From Hydra vulgaris (lineage: Eukaryota; Cnidaria; Hydrozoa; Anthoathecata; Hydridae): a DNA stretch of 64,000 nt. Shown here piece by piece: positions 46,001 to 58,055 of this stretch; positions within the stretch are counted from its first letter, which is position 1; every line of letters begins with the position of its first letter. The stretch lies in contig NC_088929.1 of NCBI RefSeq assembly GCF_038396675.1, positions 37,392,001 through 37,456,000 of the forward strand, written 5' to 3'. The notes beneath the pieces were generated by a model. That model did no database searches, was not told the DNA's origin, and was given only the letters and a program-made list of their open reading frames with translations. Made by a program: the position numbers and the translations under genes.

Positions 46001-49000
46001 ACGAATGTAAATGCCCAAGCCAAGCATGTAACTATTTGAGTCTTTAAAAATTAAAGGAAGATAACTATTAACACTAGGATCACAAGATGGGACAGCTGAA
46101 CTCAAATTAGTCTCACAAAGAGCATGTAGGTCTGGTGAACTTTGCAAGAGATAAGACTCAACAGAAGAAAAGTTACTTTGAAGACCACGAATATTAGTGA
46201 ATGATAGGTTTAGAGAACTTGGTGAAGATGATCGTTTTTTGTGCTTTATAGTTTTTGGTACTTTAGTCATTTAAAATTTTTTAAAGAACTTGACTCTAAG
46301 AATAGTTAGTACTCAATATTTAATAGTCCAAGCAATTGACTCATACCTGTTAATAAACCCTAAGCCGTAACAAAGGGCTCTAAATTTGGTCTCAACAATA
46401 CACATCATAAGTATGAACAGGAAAACCATCCATCCGCAATATGGCACTGTTAGCACTTTGATATTTTTCAGCTGTTAATGGAATCAGCCTCTCTAAGAGC
46501 TACCACAGAGTTTAGGAAACCTGACTACCAGCCGGCCTCAGAACCATAAAACTGAGTTTTAGAGCTGTACTCTCATTAGGAGATAACAGAATGAGTTGCC
46601 TAGTCATAAAAACAGAGACACAAGCAAAACCCATACATTAAGTCAAGATGATCTAGCGTTCAACATCCTAAACTGGAAACAATGTATTAAAAATACATCT
46701 GCGCCAGCCTAATAGATAAAGACTTGATGATTTAATCAAGCGCATATTATTCTTAAGAGTTTTAGCATGACACCTTTTTTTTATTTGTTTACACAATCTG
46801 CTTCATGTCCTGCTGCCTTGTAGGATATGCCTTTTTACGCAAAAGCTAGGTGATGCCAACTTCTTCACTAGACATCTCATTCTATTATCTCCTAATGAGG
46901 GTACAGCTATAAAACTCAGTTTTATGGTTCTGAGGCCAACTGGTAGTCAGGTTTCCCAAACACAGTGGTAGCTCTCAGAGAGGCTGATTCCATCAACAGC
47001 TGAAATATATCAAAGTATTAACAGTGCCATGTTGCGCATGGATGGTGTCCCTGTTTGTACTTTTAGTGTGCATTGCGGAGGCCACATTTGGAGCCCTTTG
47101 TTACGGCTTAGGGTTTATTAGTAACAATGAGGCAATTGCTTGGGCTATTAAACAGTGTTCTGATTACTACCTATGCTTTGAGTCAAGTTCTTCAATCTAA
47201 TTTAAAAATGAATAAAGTACCAAAAACTATAAAGCACAAAAAACGATCATCTTCACCAAGTTCTCTAAACCTATCATTCACTAATATTCGTGGTCTTCAA
47301 AGTAACTTTTCTTCTCTTGAGTCTTATCTCTTGCAAAGTTCACCAGACCTACATGCTCTTTGTGAGACTAATTTGAGTTCAGCTGTCCCATCTTGTGATC
47401 CTAGTGTTAATAGTTATCTTCCTTTAATTTTTAAAGACTCCAATAGTTACATGCTTGGCTTGGGCATTTACATTCGTAAGAATTCACCCATTTGGCGGGA
47501 AACTAGGTTTGAATCCACAGATTATTCTTTTATGTGCTTTCGTTTAGCACCACTTCACTCTATTGCCTTTCTCTTTGTTCTATATCGTTCTCCTTCATCT
47601 CAAGACTGCACTCTTTTTGACATTATTACTGATCATATTGACCAAGCCCTCTCTCTTTATCCATCAGCAAATATAGTTGTTGTCGGTGACTTTAATGCTC
47701 ATCACTCTGAATGCAAGCCAATGCAAGCTCTAGTGTCAGTGACTCTGCAGGCATTAAAGCCCACAACTTTTGCCTTTCTCAATCCCTAACTCAAATAGTC
47801 AACTTTCCACCTGGCTTTCTAGACAACCTGAATCATTTACCTTCTCTACTCGACTTATGTCTTGTTTCTGATCCTAGTCAGTGCTACGTTTCTCCATATT
47901 CACCCTAAGGTGCTTCTGATCATAGTTTGATCACTCTAAAACTAATATCTCATTCTTCTTCATCATCTGAATCCCCCTATCATTGTACCTCTTACAACTA
48001 CCTTAAAGATGACTGGGACTCTTTCCGTGATTTTCTTTGTGATGGCCCTTGGGTAGAAATCTTTTGTCTTCCTGTCGACAAATGTGCTTCTTACATAACT
48101 TTGTGGATTCAGGCTGGCATGGAATTATTTATTCCCTCTCGACGATTCCAGGTCAAGCCTCACTCTCCTCCGTGGTTTTACTCACACTGTGCTGCTACAA
48201 TTGCCAATCGAAACCGCTACTTCCATATTTATCAGCAAAACAATTCTCCAGAACACAGACGTCTGTTTATTACTGCTAGGAACAATTGTAAAAAGGTTTT
48301 GTCTAACGCCAAAACTTCTGGAGAATCTTTAATAGTATCAATAATAAGGGCAAATCTTTAATTCCACCTCTCTTGTATGGTTCAGATTTTGTCACCTCTC
48401 CTAAAGACAAAGCTGAATTGTTTGCTAAAAACTTTTCATCTACATCATCTCTTGATTCCATTAGTTGCGTTCTACCTGATATTGCCAACAAACAGGTTGA
48501 TCCATTGCTTGACATTCGTATCACTCCAGCTTCTGTATCTAAAGTGATTTCCTGCCTAGATTCTTCTACAGCTTGTGGCATATACAACATATCTGTTATA
48601 GTCTTGCAGAAGTGTTCTCCGGAGCTGTCATCTATACTTTCAAAATTATTCAACAAGTGCTTATCAGAGTCTTTTTTTCCAGCCTGCTGGAAAATGGCAT
48701 CTGTTATCCCTATCTTCAAAAATTCTGGAGAGGGATCTGATTCATCTAACTACCGTCCCATTAGTCTTCTTCCTATCATAAGCAAGGTTTTTGAATCTCT
48801 AATTAACAAACAGTTAATTTCTCATCTTGAATCTAATAACTTACTTTCTGACCATCAATAGTGATTTTGATCTTCTCATTCTACAGCTGATTTGCTAACA
48901 GTAATAACAGATAGGTTTTATTGTGCATTTGATAAAGATGGAGAGGTTAAGGCCATCACTCTTGACATTTCAAAAGCTTTTGATAAAGTTTAGCATGCTG

Positions 49001-50556
49001 GTCTTCTCTATAAGCTTTCTTCTTATGGTGTATCTGGCAACATCTTTAAGATCATTGGATCCTTCCTTTCCGATCGTAACATAAAAGTTGCCCTCGATGA
49101 ACAACACTCTTCTTCTTATTCTGTAACTTCAGGGGTTCCTCAAGGTTCTATCCTTGGCACTATACTCTTTTTAATTTACATTAACGATCTTCCAGATATT
49201 CTCACATCTAAGGTGGCATTGTTTGCTGATGATACTACCATTTATTCTTGTCGTGATAAGAAACCAACACCTTCTGATTGCTTGGAGGGGGCATTTTAGC
49301 TTGAAAAGCATCTCACTTCTGCTACTGCATGGGGCTCACAGCGGCTGGTGAACTTTAATGCAGATAAAACTCAATTTTTTCAGCCAATCATTATCGCAAT
49401 AAGTTAGATCTTCCTATATTTATGAACGGTGATGTACTCGATGAGTCACCTACTCTTCATCTTCTAGGACTAACTCTTACTTCTAATCTTTCTTGGAAAC
49501 CATATATCAAATCAGTTGCAATTTTAGCATTCGCTAAGGTTGCATCTCTTTATCAAGCTCGTCACTTTCTTACTTTGGATTCTATTCTCTATCTCTATAA
49601 ATCTCAAATCCGGCCTTGTATGGAATACTGTTGCCATATCTGGGGCGGATCTTCTAATGATGCCCTTTCTCTTTTAGACAAGGTGCAAAAACGCATTGTA
49701 AACATTGTTGGACCTGCTCATTCTCGTGTTACTCGTTATTCAATTAAGTCTCATCCTTTTTCTGTGACTGTTCATAGGTGCTACAAAAACTCTTATTCGT
49801 CTAGTTTTTTTCCTCGAACATCAGTTCTTTGGAATTCCCTTCCTTCATCTTGCTTTCCTGATTCATATAATTTGCAATCTTTTTAGTCATCCGTCAATCG
49901 TTATCTTGCTCTACAATCTTTATCTTTTCTCTTTCAGTAACTTCCAACTTTAATTAGTGGCTGCTTGCAGCCTTGTTGGAAGCGAAGATTTAAAAAAAAA
50001 AAAAAAAAATCGATCTTATAAACAAAAACAAAAATATCAATGATGCGATGTACTAAAATTTATAGGAATAAATCATGGTTGAATAAATTATCAAGTCTGT
50101 TGATTGTGGCATATATTATGAAGACTATTAGGCCTACAACAAAATGGAAAAAGCGATCTTCAACTAAAACAAAGTTTTTTTTTCTTGGTATGCATTAATT
50201 CTTTTGTTTTACTCAAAAAAATTAAGCCCGAAAGATTTTTATATCATTCTCTTTAATTTGAACACAACATGTCTTGGGAGTTTGGGATCCCTTTAAATTA
50301 ATATACTAGTCAGACAAATATTCTCTGAAGTTAGTTGTTTGTCTGGTCAGAGAAATAGTCTTTTCATCACCAAAAAATAAGTAAAAAAATTAATATAACA
50401 AATGTAATAATAATAACAAATACAATAGTTAAAAAAGTTAATAAGAAAAAGAATAATAAAAAAATTAATAATAAAATAGTAATAAAACAAACCAATAATA
50501 ATATAACTAAAATATTTAATTATTTTAGTTAAAAAAAAAAAAAACAAAAACAAAAA

Positions 50557-50622
<66 letters not shown>

Positions 50623-53600
50623 CAAAAATAAAATACAACTAACATTCTAAACAAATATAACTAAATAAAAGCTTAAACATTTATTTAGGCTTCTGCTTAA
50701 AAGAATTAAGCTACTAAAGGGATGAAATCTTTCTTTCTATAAATTAATAGGTTTCATTGAAAACTGATGGGTTTCAATTAGAAATAGATCGATTTTATGG
50801 AAAGCTCACCATAATTGATTGTATTAAAAAGAGATGTGTACCATTTACCATTTCAATTTACTGAGTGCAAAATTTCCTTGCATAAGACCTTATTAGACAT
50901 TATTTATTTTGTAAGAATTTAACTTTTGATATTTCATTTTCAAAGTGTTTTAGCACTGTTATTCTATAAAATTATAAACAACACATCAGTTATGTTTCAT
51001 GATTAAATTTATAACATTATTTACATAATTTTTATTTTGATTTTTTTGTTATTGTTAATCAAAAACTGTTAATCAATAGCTATATAATAAATTCTTGTGA
51101 CATAAAAAAGGTAGATAGAACCCTATAATTCTAATATAAACCTCAATTGTTCTAATAATCAATAAAAAAATTAGGTAGACTATTTGAGAGAAAATCAAGT
51201 GCAAAAAGATAATTATTGGACTTAACAAGAAATTTCATAAAAGACTATATCAATTTTTGTCTGTGCACAACAGAAAACTGTGTTCTAATTTAAATTGATG
51301 TAAGTTAATATTTTATATCAAAGGTTTTTTGTGTGTGTTTGCGTACCAACATAAATTTATGTAGAAATAAAAAGGTTTTTTCTTTCATTAGTTATTATTA
51401 CAACATTAAAAAATTAAAATAAAGAAAAAATACCTCATCATCTTGAACTTTCGATATGTCGACTAAAACTTTAGCAGCAGGATTATCAACGCCAACTGAA
51501 CGTAATATGGTAGCTCCATCATTTGTGACTTGTATTTCACCATTTCCTCTACCATCACGGCCCATTGAAACTAATATTTTATCCATTCCCTTGGGGCCCA
51601 AAGTTGTTTTGACTAAATCTCCTATTGTGATAGCACCAACAAACGAGGAAAGACGAGCTGTTTCAGCTCTTTCTTCCTCACCACCTTTATAAAAAAAATT
51701 CTCTCTCAAAAGTAAATATTATTGTCTTTTTACAATACATTTATAATCGACATAAATAAGCAATTACTTAGTAAATACGCATGAATAATAACAAGGTTGC
51801 AACACAAAAAATTATTAAAAATCCAGGACTTTTAAAAGTAATCTTTATAAATTTCTAAAATATTCTTATATTTGATTTTCTAGATTTTTAAAGCTCTCAA
51901 AAAATCCCAGTAAGCTATCTCTAGTAAGCGATTGAAAAAAGAAATTGTTGATATAAAGAAAAAAATATTTCAAGACTATAATGGTACAAGACAAGTATTT
52001 GGAAATTCTAAAGATGGCCCAACATATGTTTGCTATTTTCAGGTCCCAATGTAACCGTTGAAAGAATATTTAGTTTAATTGAAACTCAATGGACAGATGA
52101 AAGAAACAGATTGGCAGTGGAGATAATTAAATATATAACTATGGCGAAATCTAATTTCAACTTCATCGAATGTATTGAATTTTTTAAATATTTTAAAATT
52201 GAGTATGAACTTTTGAAAAAAGTATCTATGACTGAAAAATAAGAATTTAAAAAATAAAAAACATTCAACTTAATTAGTTTTTTTTTGTCTTTCTTTTTAC
52301 TAGGGTGAAGGAGGACAAATCCTCCTCATAGTTCTTTGGCAGTTGTCACCCTAGTTTTGAGATACCCCTAAAAAAAAATTTTTTAAATATTTTTAATTTC
52401 AGTATTATTTTATAATACTGAAATTAAAAATCAAAAATAAATCAAATTTAATATCACGGCTGTTTCATGCAATATAAAATTGGGCATTACGTCAAAAGTT
52501 TAGCACACAAAAAAAGATTTTCACACAAAAAGTATAAAAATTTAATAATAGCATTTTTTCTCTAAACGCTTTTATTTGCAAATAAAAAAAATTTAAAAGA
52601 TTGATCTTTCCTTTTTAAATAATTGTTTACAGTGTACAGAACAAAAATATATACTGTTAAAATATTGCTAATCATTTATGGATCACTTTTCTGTCTATTC
52701 TATCAGATTCCTACATCACTCTGGTGATTTTTTTACTATAATTTAATTTTTAATGCATTCATACTTTCAAATTTATTTCTTTTAAATGTAAAATATAGTA
52801 TTTCTGATGGATGACATAAGCTATTAAAATTGTTTATGCAGATGAAAATATAAAAATTATTTTATGTACCTCTTGCTATGTTAGTGAATATGCTTTTAAA
52901 CTTGGCATGCTTAGCACTAAATTTATTTTTTGCGTGTTTTTGTTTATATTTTGAAGCAATGACCTATATTACGCCACATAACCTTAGATACGTAACAAAA
53001 TCACACTCTAGTTTTATTTTGGTACGTAATAAAGCATATCAATTTTGTAGAATTCTCTTCACAAACTGAATTATTTTTTAATTAAGTCTTTAATATCTTT
53101 AATATTGATAAATATATTTAATTTCCAGGCAAACTTTTTTTTTTTACAAAAGTAAAAAAAAAAAAAAAAAAAACATTTTATATAATATTTGCCAATTTTG
53201 TTGTCTGACTGAAATAATCCTTCTATCGATTCGCATTAGGTTTAAGTAAAATTTTTTGCTCTAAAAATGGTCTAACAATGTTTATATTATAAATTAAAAA
53301 ACATAAGTATATTTTTTTGATTATTTTTACTAAAAAGTAACATTAATTTTTTCAAAATCAGCTAAGTTTGTAATTTTTGCGCATTTATTTAAAAATTAAA
53401 ACTTTTGATACTTTATTGAATGTTAAAAAAGAAAACAATTTATTGCTGTTTACATTCTTTTTACAGAACAAAATTATCTGTAATATTAAAAAAGTTATAA
53501 CAGTTTTGGGCGATTCCATGTGAAAACATCCAATTTTTTTTGAAAATGTAACTCTAAGTCTCAGATTTTGCTGATTTTTAGACCACCTAAAGATTATAGT

Positions 53601-54573
53601 AAACTATGAACATCCTGAAAATTTTATCGTCTAATTTCAATTGGTTCCTAAGATACAGCTATTTTAAGTTTGCCTCCAACCAACAAAAATCTGCCATTTT
53701 TAAAAATGGTTTTGGTCCTAGTTTCTGTTATGTGTGTGTTGGAAAGCTGAAAATTTGTACCTTTACACATTTTGGGATAACGAATCTAATGAAACAACTT
53801 AAAATATTTAAAAACGAACATAACACCTAAAATTTAAATGTTAACCACAATTTTACTGGGGCGAGTCCAATCACAAAAATGCTGATGTAGCTCAATTTTT
53901 TTTTTTTAGAATTTGTCTTAAATAGTTAAGTTATAGTTATTACAAAGAATTGGAGAGTGATCTTTTTTAAAACAGAAATAAAAACATGGCCAAATCTACT
54001 TAAATTTAGTACTTAAAAACAGGTATTTTGATAAATTAAACGAGAAAAAAAGAGGGTGTAATTTGACAGTTTTGGCTATATCAAAATGTTCTTTTAGATG
54101 TTGCTGATTTGCTGTTACTGTTTTTTAAATAGTTTTATTATTTAGAAATGTTTATAATATTGTAAAATAAAAGTTAGAATGCTCATTAATGATGTAAAAT
54201 TTTCTAATCCTGAACAACCTTGACCCCATGAACACATTGAATGAATTATATACCTTTCACGGATCTTTATAGGGAAAATAAATAATAGTATATTGATAAA
54301 ATGGAATCTTGAAGATTTGGAAACGTTTTAAATGATGAATGTCACAAAATGTTTCGTTTGAAAACAAGGATTAAAAAATTTTTGTAATCTAAAAAAGCAT
54401 TTTCAAGATACTTATATTTGGAGGTCTGGCTTGTTTGAGACTACATCATATGAAGAGATAAAGACTATTTGTTATCATCATGAGCAGGTTTTAGGACCAA
54501 TATTTCTACTAAAGATATATAAGAATGATAAGTGTTGTGATGTTTTAAAAAGACACAAAAAGAGTGTTAAAGG

Positions 54574-54661
<88 letters not shown>

Positions 54662-57600
54662 TTTAAAGCAGAGTATAATGTTCATTAAAATGTAATGATT
54701 TTATTTTAGGTCAAACAACCATATCTCTTGAAATGGCTCAAAACTTTAAATCCAAAAATCTAGACTGTAAACCAGGATGGAAATTTTGTCACTCATGTAT
54801 TTAGTTTAGTCAAATTGTGATAAAGTTTCTGATAATGAAATGGAGTGTGAAATTGATGATGATGTATCATTTGTTAAAGGTAAATCTTGTAATAAACAAC
54901 AGTTAGACAACTCTTCAATATCAATTGGAGTCTCACCAATTAATGTTCATGGAGTCGCAAAGCATCAACGAGTTGTAACAGCAAAAAGAGTGAAAAAAGT
55001 GAAAACGGAATTCTTGCTATACCTGATAAGAAAATAGACTAAAAAATACCTGACTTTCTTACAGCTTTGGTTCAAGATTTTTTTTCAACAAGATGAACAT
55101 TCTAGAATTATGCCTGATAAAAAAGATTGTGTTAAGGTCAAAAGTGGTCCTCCACAACAAAAAAGATTATTGTTGAGCAACCTTCATGAGCTTTATATTG
55201 ATTTTAAAAGTAAATACCCTAATTTTAAAATAGGATTTTTAAAGTTTTGTATTTTGCGCCCAAAATGGTGTATTAGTGTGGGACTAAACGGTACATACTG
55301 TGTATATGTTTGCATTTACTATCAAAACTCAATACTGCTTGTAAATGCTGTCCAATGGAATGTTACAAACAAAGATTTAATGTCAAACTTAGTTTGTGAT
55401 ACAAGCAATAATGAATGCATGGTTCATAGATGTGCCAAATGTCCAGGTAATGATAACTTATAGACATTTTTAAATGAGGAGTTAATTGAGATTAACGAAG
55501 AAGAAATTCAATTTAATCAATGGCAAAGTACTGATAGACAGTTAACTTATTTGAATATAAAGAACTAGTTGTTTCTCACATTAATCAACTAACTTCACAT
55601 TCATATATTGCTAAATGCCAAATTCACTATTTGAAAGACCTAAAAAATAATTTAGGTTACAATGAATGTATTATACAGGCAGATTTTGCAGAGAACTATT
55701 AACTAGTTATACAGGATGAGATACAAAGTTATCATTGGAATAAACAACAATGTACACTATATCCTGTTGTTATATAATTTTTAAAACAAATATGATTCTG
55801 TTTTTAAGTGATGACAGTGATCACGATACATGCTTTGTGTATGAATTTCAAAAGAAAATTGTAGAGTACATTAAAGAATATTTAGTTGGTATCAATAAAA
55901 TTTATTCTTTTTCTGCTCATTATAAAAACTGTAAAAACTTTATAAGTCTATGCCACCATAAGGAAGATTTTAAGATTACAGCTGAATGGGTACTTTTTGC
56001 AACCAGCTATGGAAAATCCACTTGTGATGGCATAGGTGGTACCGTTAAAAGAATAACAGCAAGAGCAAGTTTGCAAAAATCATTAGAAAACCAAATATTG
56101 ACAGTTGATGATATGCTTGAGTTTTGCATCACCAATATAAACAAAATCATATTTTATAAAATTACCAAAGAAACAGTTAATTCAGGCGACAGCAACTAAA
56201 GGAGCGATTTGAAACAGGAAAAACTGTTCCAGGTACCAGAAGTTATCATCATTACATACCCATTTCAAGAACAAGCGAACATCAATGTGTCGACAGATTT
56301 ATACTGTCAAAAGCAGTAACGTCTGATGTTGTCATTGAACCAAATCTAAATGATTTTGTTGCATACAAGTACCATTCCTTTTGGTGTATAGGCATGGTTA
56401 CACAGATAGATATTACAACAAATGATATTCAAATTAAGTTTATGCACCCTCACCCCTTTAAGGTCGCAATCTGATTCTTTGTAATAACTCCAACTAAACT
56501 ATTTAATACAACCTCTGAAAAAAAAAAACTAAATTTGTGATATACATTTGCATTTATATAATTCTCCCCCTTTGAAACTATAATTTTTTAGGATCTGATT
56601 CTATAAAATTACAAAGAAAACAGAAACAGCTAGTCAACAACAACTAAAAGAACAGTTTGATGTTGCCAAAACTTTTTCAGTTACAAAACTGTCAAATTAC
56701 ACCCTTTTTTCCTCTTAATTTATCAGAATACCTGTTTTTAAGCACTAAGTTTAAGTAGATTTGAACATGTTTTTATTTCTGTTTTAAAAAAGATCACTTT
56801 CCAATTCTTTGTAATAACTATAACTTAACTATTCAAGACAAATTCTAAAAAAAAAAAATCGAGCTACATCAGCATTTTTGTAAACATTTAAATTTTAGGT
56901 GTTATGTTCGTTTTTAAATATTTTAAGTTGTTTCATTGGATTCGTTGGCCCAAAATATGTAAAGGTACAAATTTTCAGCTTTCCAACACACATATAACAG
57001 AAACTAGGACCAAAACCATTTTTAAAAGTGGCGGATTTTTGTTGGTTTGAGGCAAACTTAAAATAGCTATATCTTAGGAATCAATTAAAATTAGACCATA
57101 AAATTTTCAGGATGTTCATAATTTACTATAATCTTTAAGTGGTTAAAAAATCAGCAAAATCTGAGACTTAGGGTTGCATGCCCTAGATGTTTTTTAGATG
57201 GAATCGCCCTTTTAGTAACACCCATTAAGTGAATAATTTTAAAAAATAACAAGAAGCCTTGTTTTTTGCTTGGTCACTCTCTTTGATTTAGCTAGACAAG
57301 AGTGAGCTATCAATTACATATACATGAATATATTAATAATCTTGGACAGGAACATGTAATACGCCTACGTATCTGATAAACATATCATGTTGCTGTTGTT
57401 GTAATCAAAATTAGATTTAATGACAAACTAAGCCGGAAAACTTTTTATTTATTTAATTTCACAATTAAAATTTTCATACTTATGCATGAATTGAATTTTA
57501 GAAATCCAAATTTTAGGTATTTAAATTCATATTGTAAAATATTAAATATGACTCCTTCATTAAAATAATTGGATTACTAAATTTAGCTAAAAACATACGA

Positions 57601-58041
57601 ACTAGTAAAAAACTGTAGCAGAATTGTTTAAAAATAAATAAATTAGATCGAACAAAATTTATAGAACATTTCTAGAAAAATACTTATATCCAACTTTAAT
57701 TCTTACAGACCTGAAACTAATGACCTCAAAAATTCCAGAGTATTCCTGGTGGAGATTAAAAATTCAAAAAATTGTTTAAGGAATTTTGAAAATTATTTAC
57801 ATAATGGTGACTACCCTGGCATAATTTTTTTATTTTTTAGAACTGATTTATATAAGATTAATAAATAATGCTTAGCCTGATATTCCAAAACAAGAAAATG
57901 GGTCGAAATTGACAGTGTGAAATAAACATTATACGGCAACAAAATGTTAGAACTGTGTTCAAAAAAAAAAACTTCATAAAGTTTAGGTGAAATTAAAAAT
58001 TTACCTGTATGTAATACATTTATGGGGTTAAAAGACGACAT
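41061..58041 (-). CDS. CCT2: T-complex protein 1 subunit beta, complete, 3 exons
   Basis: Beta subunit of the cytosolic CCT/TRiC chaperonin, an ATP-driven ring that folds actin, tubulin and others. Exons run 58041-58005, 51684-51434 and 42386-41061; phases join exactly (37 + 251 + 1326 nt) to 537 residues, against 535 in human. Exon 1 gives [13 protein letters not shown] and exon 2 [25 protein letters not shown] and NDGATIL. Exon 3 opens with VGDGTTS at 97-103, the ATPase motif, and contains [17 protein letters not shown] sequence, GGGCSEM and [11 protein letters not shown] before the RVPETDCH end. All nucleotide-binding motifs are present. Introns of 6.3 and 9.0 kb carry a transposon and an inverted LINE pair respectively. 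Confidence 0.94.
42777..42967. mobile_element. MITE family M1, copy C
   Basis: 191 bp with complete ends AACCTCGGAATTAG and CTAATTCCGAGGGTT. Internal GAGGTCGGCAAT and ATTGCCGAATGCCGAC form nested inverted repeats. It lies in CCT2 intron 2, about 20 bp from a (TA)n tract. Confidence 0.85.
42990..43052. repeat. (TA)n tract
   Basis: 63 bp of TA close to MITE M1 copy C. 43053-43849 is intron sequence with no further feature. Confidence 0.95.
43850..46740 (-). mobile_element. LINE family B, minus-strand arm of an inverted pair
   Basis: A Jockey/CR1-like non-LTR element reading right to left. The 5' UTR is about 46740-46271. The endonuclease begins [20 protein letters not shown] (46270) with [12 protein letters not shown] and [13 protein letters not shown]. 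The reverse transcriptase has [28 protein letters not shown] and [10 protein letters not shown]. Stops interrupt it after SPYSP (45578), after LLSDHQ (44567) and at the AFD-V-W position near 44435. It stops near 43850 and lacks the last ~450 bp of the family. A 24-bp local duplication sits at its broken end. Confidence 0.88.
46795..50009 (+). mobile_element. LINE family B, plus-strand arm of an inverted pair
   Basis: Head-to-head with the previous copy. The 5' UTR is 46795-47200, endonuclease from about 47210, reverse transcriptase to about 49880, 3' end 'gcttgcagccttgttggaagc', then an A-tail at 49992-50009. A frameshift lies at the FNAHHSE motif (about 47710), and a deletion of about 68 bp near 48312 joins LSNAK to SGESL. 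It shares the stops after SPYSP and LLSDHQ and at the AFDKV-W site with the minus arm. The catalytic FADDTTIYS is preserved. Confidence 0.9.
50562..50620. repeat. (TA)n tract
   Basis: In CCT2 intron 2. The rest of 50010-51433 is AT-rich intron with no gene seen. Confidence 0.95.
51434..51684 (-). CDS. CCT2: CCT2 exon 2
   Basis: Acceptor AG at 51686-51685; donor GT at 51433-51432 after ...QDDE. It carries the first TCP-1 signature and ATP-binding loop. The insert [15 protein letters not shown] is a few residues longer than in vertebrates. Confidence 0.95.
52018..52242 (+). pseudogene. hAT transposase C-terminal dimerisation fragment
   Basis: Reads [20 protein letters not shown] followed by [14 protein letters not shown], the end of the hAT family dimerisation domain (S-x-N-V-E-R-x-F-S and the 'R N R L' block). 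Upstream 51895-52017 may add decayed sequence, but frames are broken. It is antisense to CCT2 in intron 1. Confidence 0.7.
52384..52440. repeat. AT palindrome
   Basis: Arms TTTTTAATTTCAGTATTA and TAATACTGAAATTAAAAA. A short fold-back. The rest of 52243-53507 shows no gene. Confidence 0.75.
54310..56460 (+). pseudogene. Decayed transposase of the 3.7 kb transposon
   Basis: Pieces in order: [32 protein letters not shown] interrupted by a (TA)n tract at 54579-54657; [20 protein letters not shown]; then [21 protein letters not shown] and [14 protein letters not shown]. Next are ADFAENY (55679-55699), a [17 protein letters not shown] block, [10 protein letters not shown] (56023-56052) and YHHYIPISR near 56250. 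The pattern is that of a Cys/His-containing DDE-like transposase. An acidic motif expected just before YKNCKN appears lost, and many stops and frame changes are present. Similar uncharacterised proteins exist in Hydra and aphids as far as I recall; I do not know a formal family name. Confidence 0.7.
54579..54657. repeat. (TA)n tract inside the transposase
   Basis: 79 bp of TA lie between the [10 protein letters not shown] and ISLEMAQNF coding blocks, possibly within a former intron. Confidence 0.95.
58005..58041 (-). CDS. CCT2: CCT2 exon 1 (37 nt)
   Basis: Encodes [12 protein letters not shown] plus the first base of a glycine codon, then donor GTAAAT at 58004. The sequence resembles the N-terminus of other CCT2 proteins (…APVNIFKAG-type), and the phase-1 junction fits exon 2 exactly. 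This supports it over chance. Confidence 0.82.
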
Positions 58042-58043
58042 TT

Positions 58044-58055
58044 CTAAAGATATAG
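58044..58055 (-). promoter_or_regulatory. Acceptor-like site 2 nt before the CCT2 start
   Basis: On the minus strand ATATCTTTAG is followed by AA and the ATG. A two-base leader implies that the 5' UTR is supplied by another exon or by a spliced leader. Confidence 0.5.

Larger units (their letters stand above)
53508..57209 (+). mobile_element. 3.7 kb DNA transposon with ~550-bp TIRs, unassigned family
   Basis: The left TIR (53508-54074) and right TIR (56684-57209) both begin GGGCGATTCCAT and continue with 'aagtctcagattttgctgat'. TTTT flanks each side, suggesting a 4-bp target duplication. It lies in CCT2 intron 1, opposite to CCT2 transcription, and carries a decayed transposase gene. The long TIRs and 4-bp duplication make the Sola superfamily one candidate to test; I cannot confirm it. 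Confidence 0.85.

Noticed and set aside
53606..53830. 74-codon plus frame [11 protein letters not shown]...
   Set aside because: Lies inside the left TIR of the 3.7 kb transposon and is mirrored in the right TIR.
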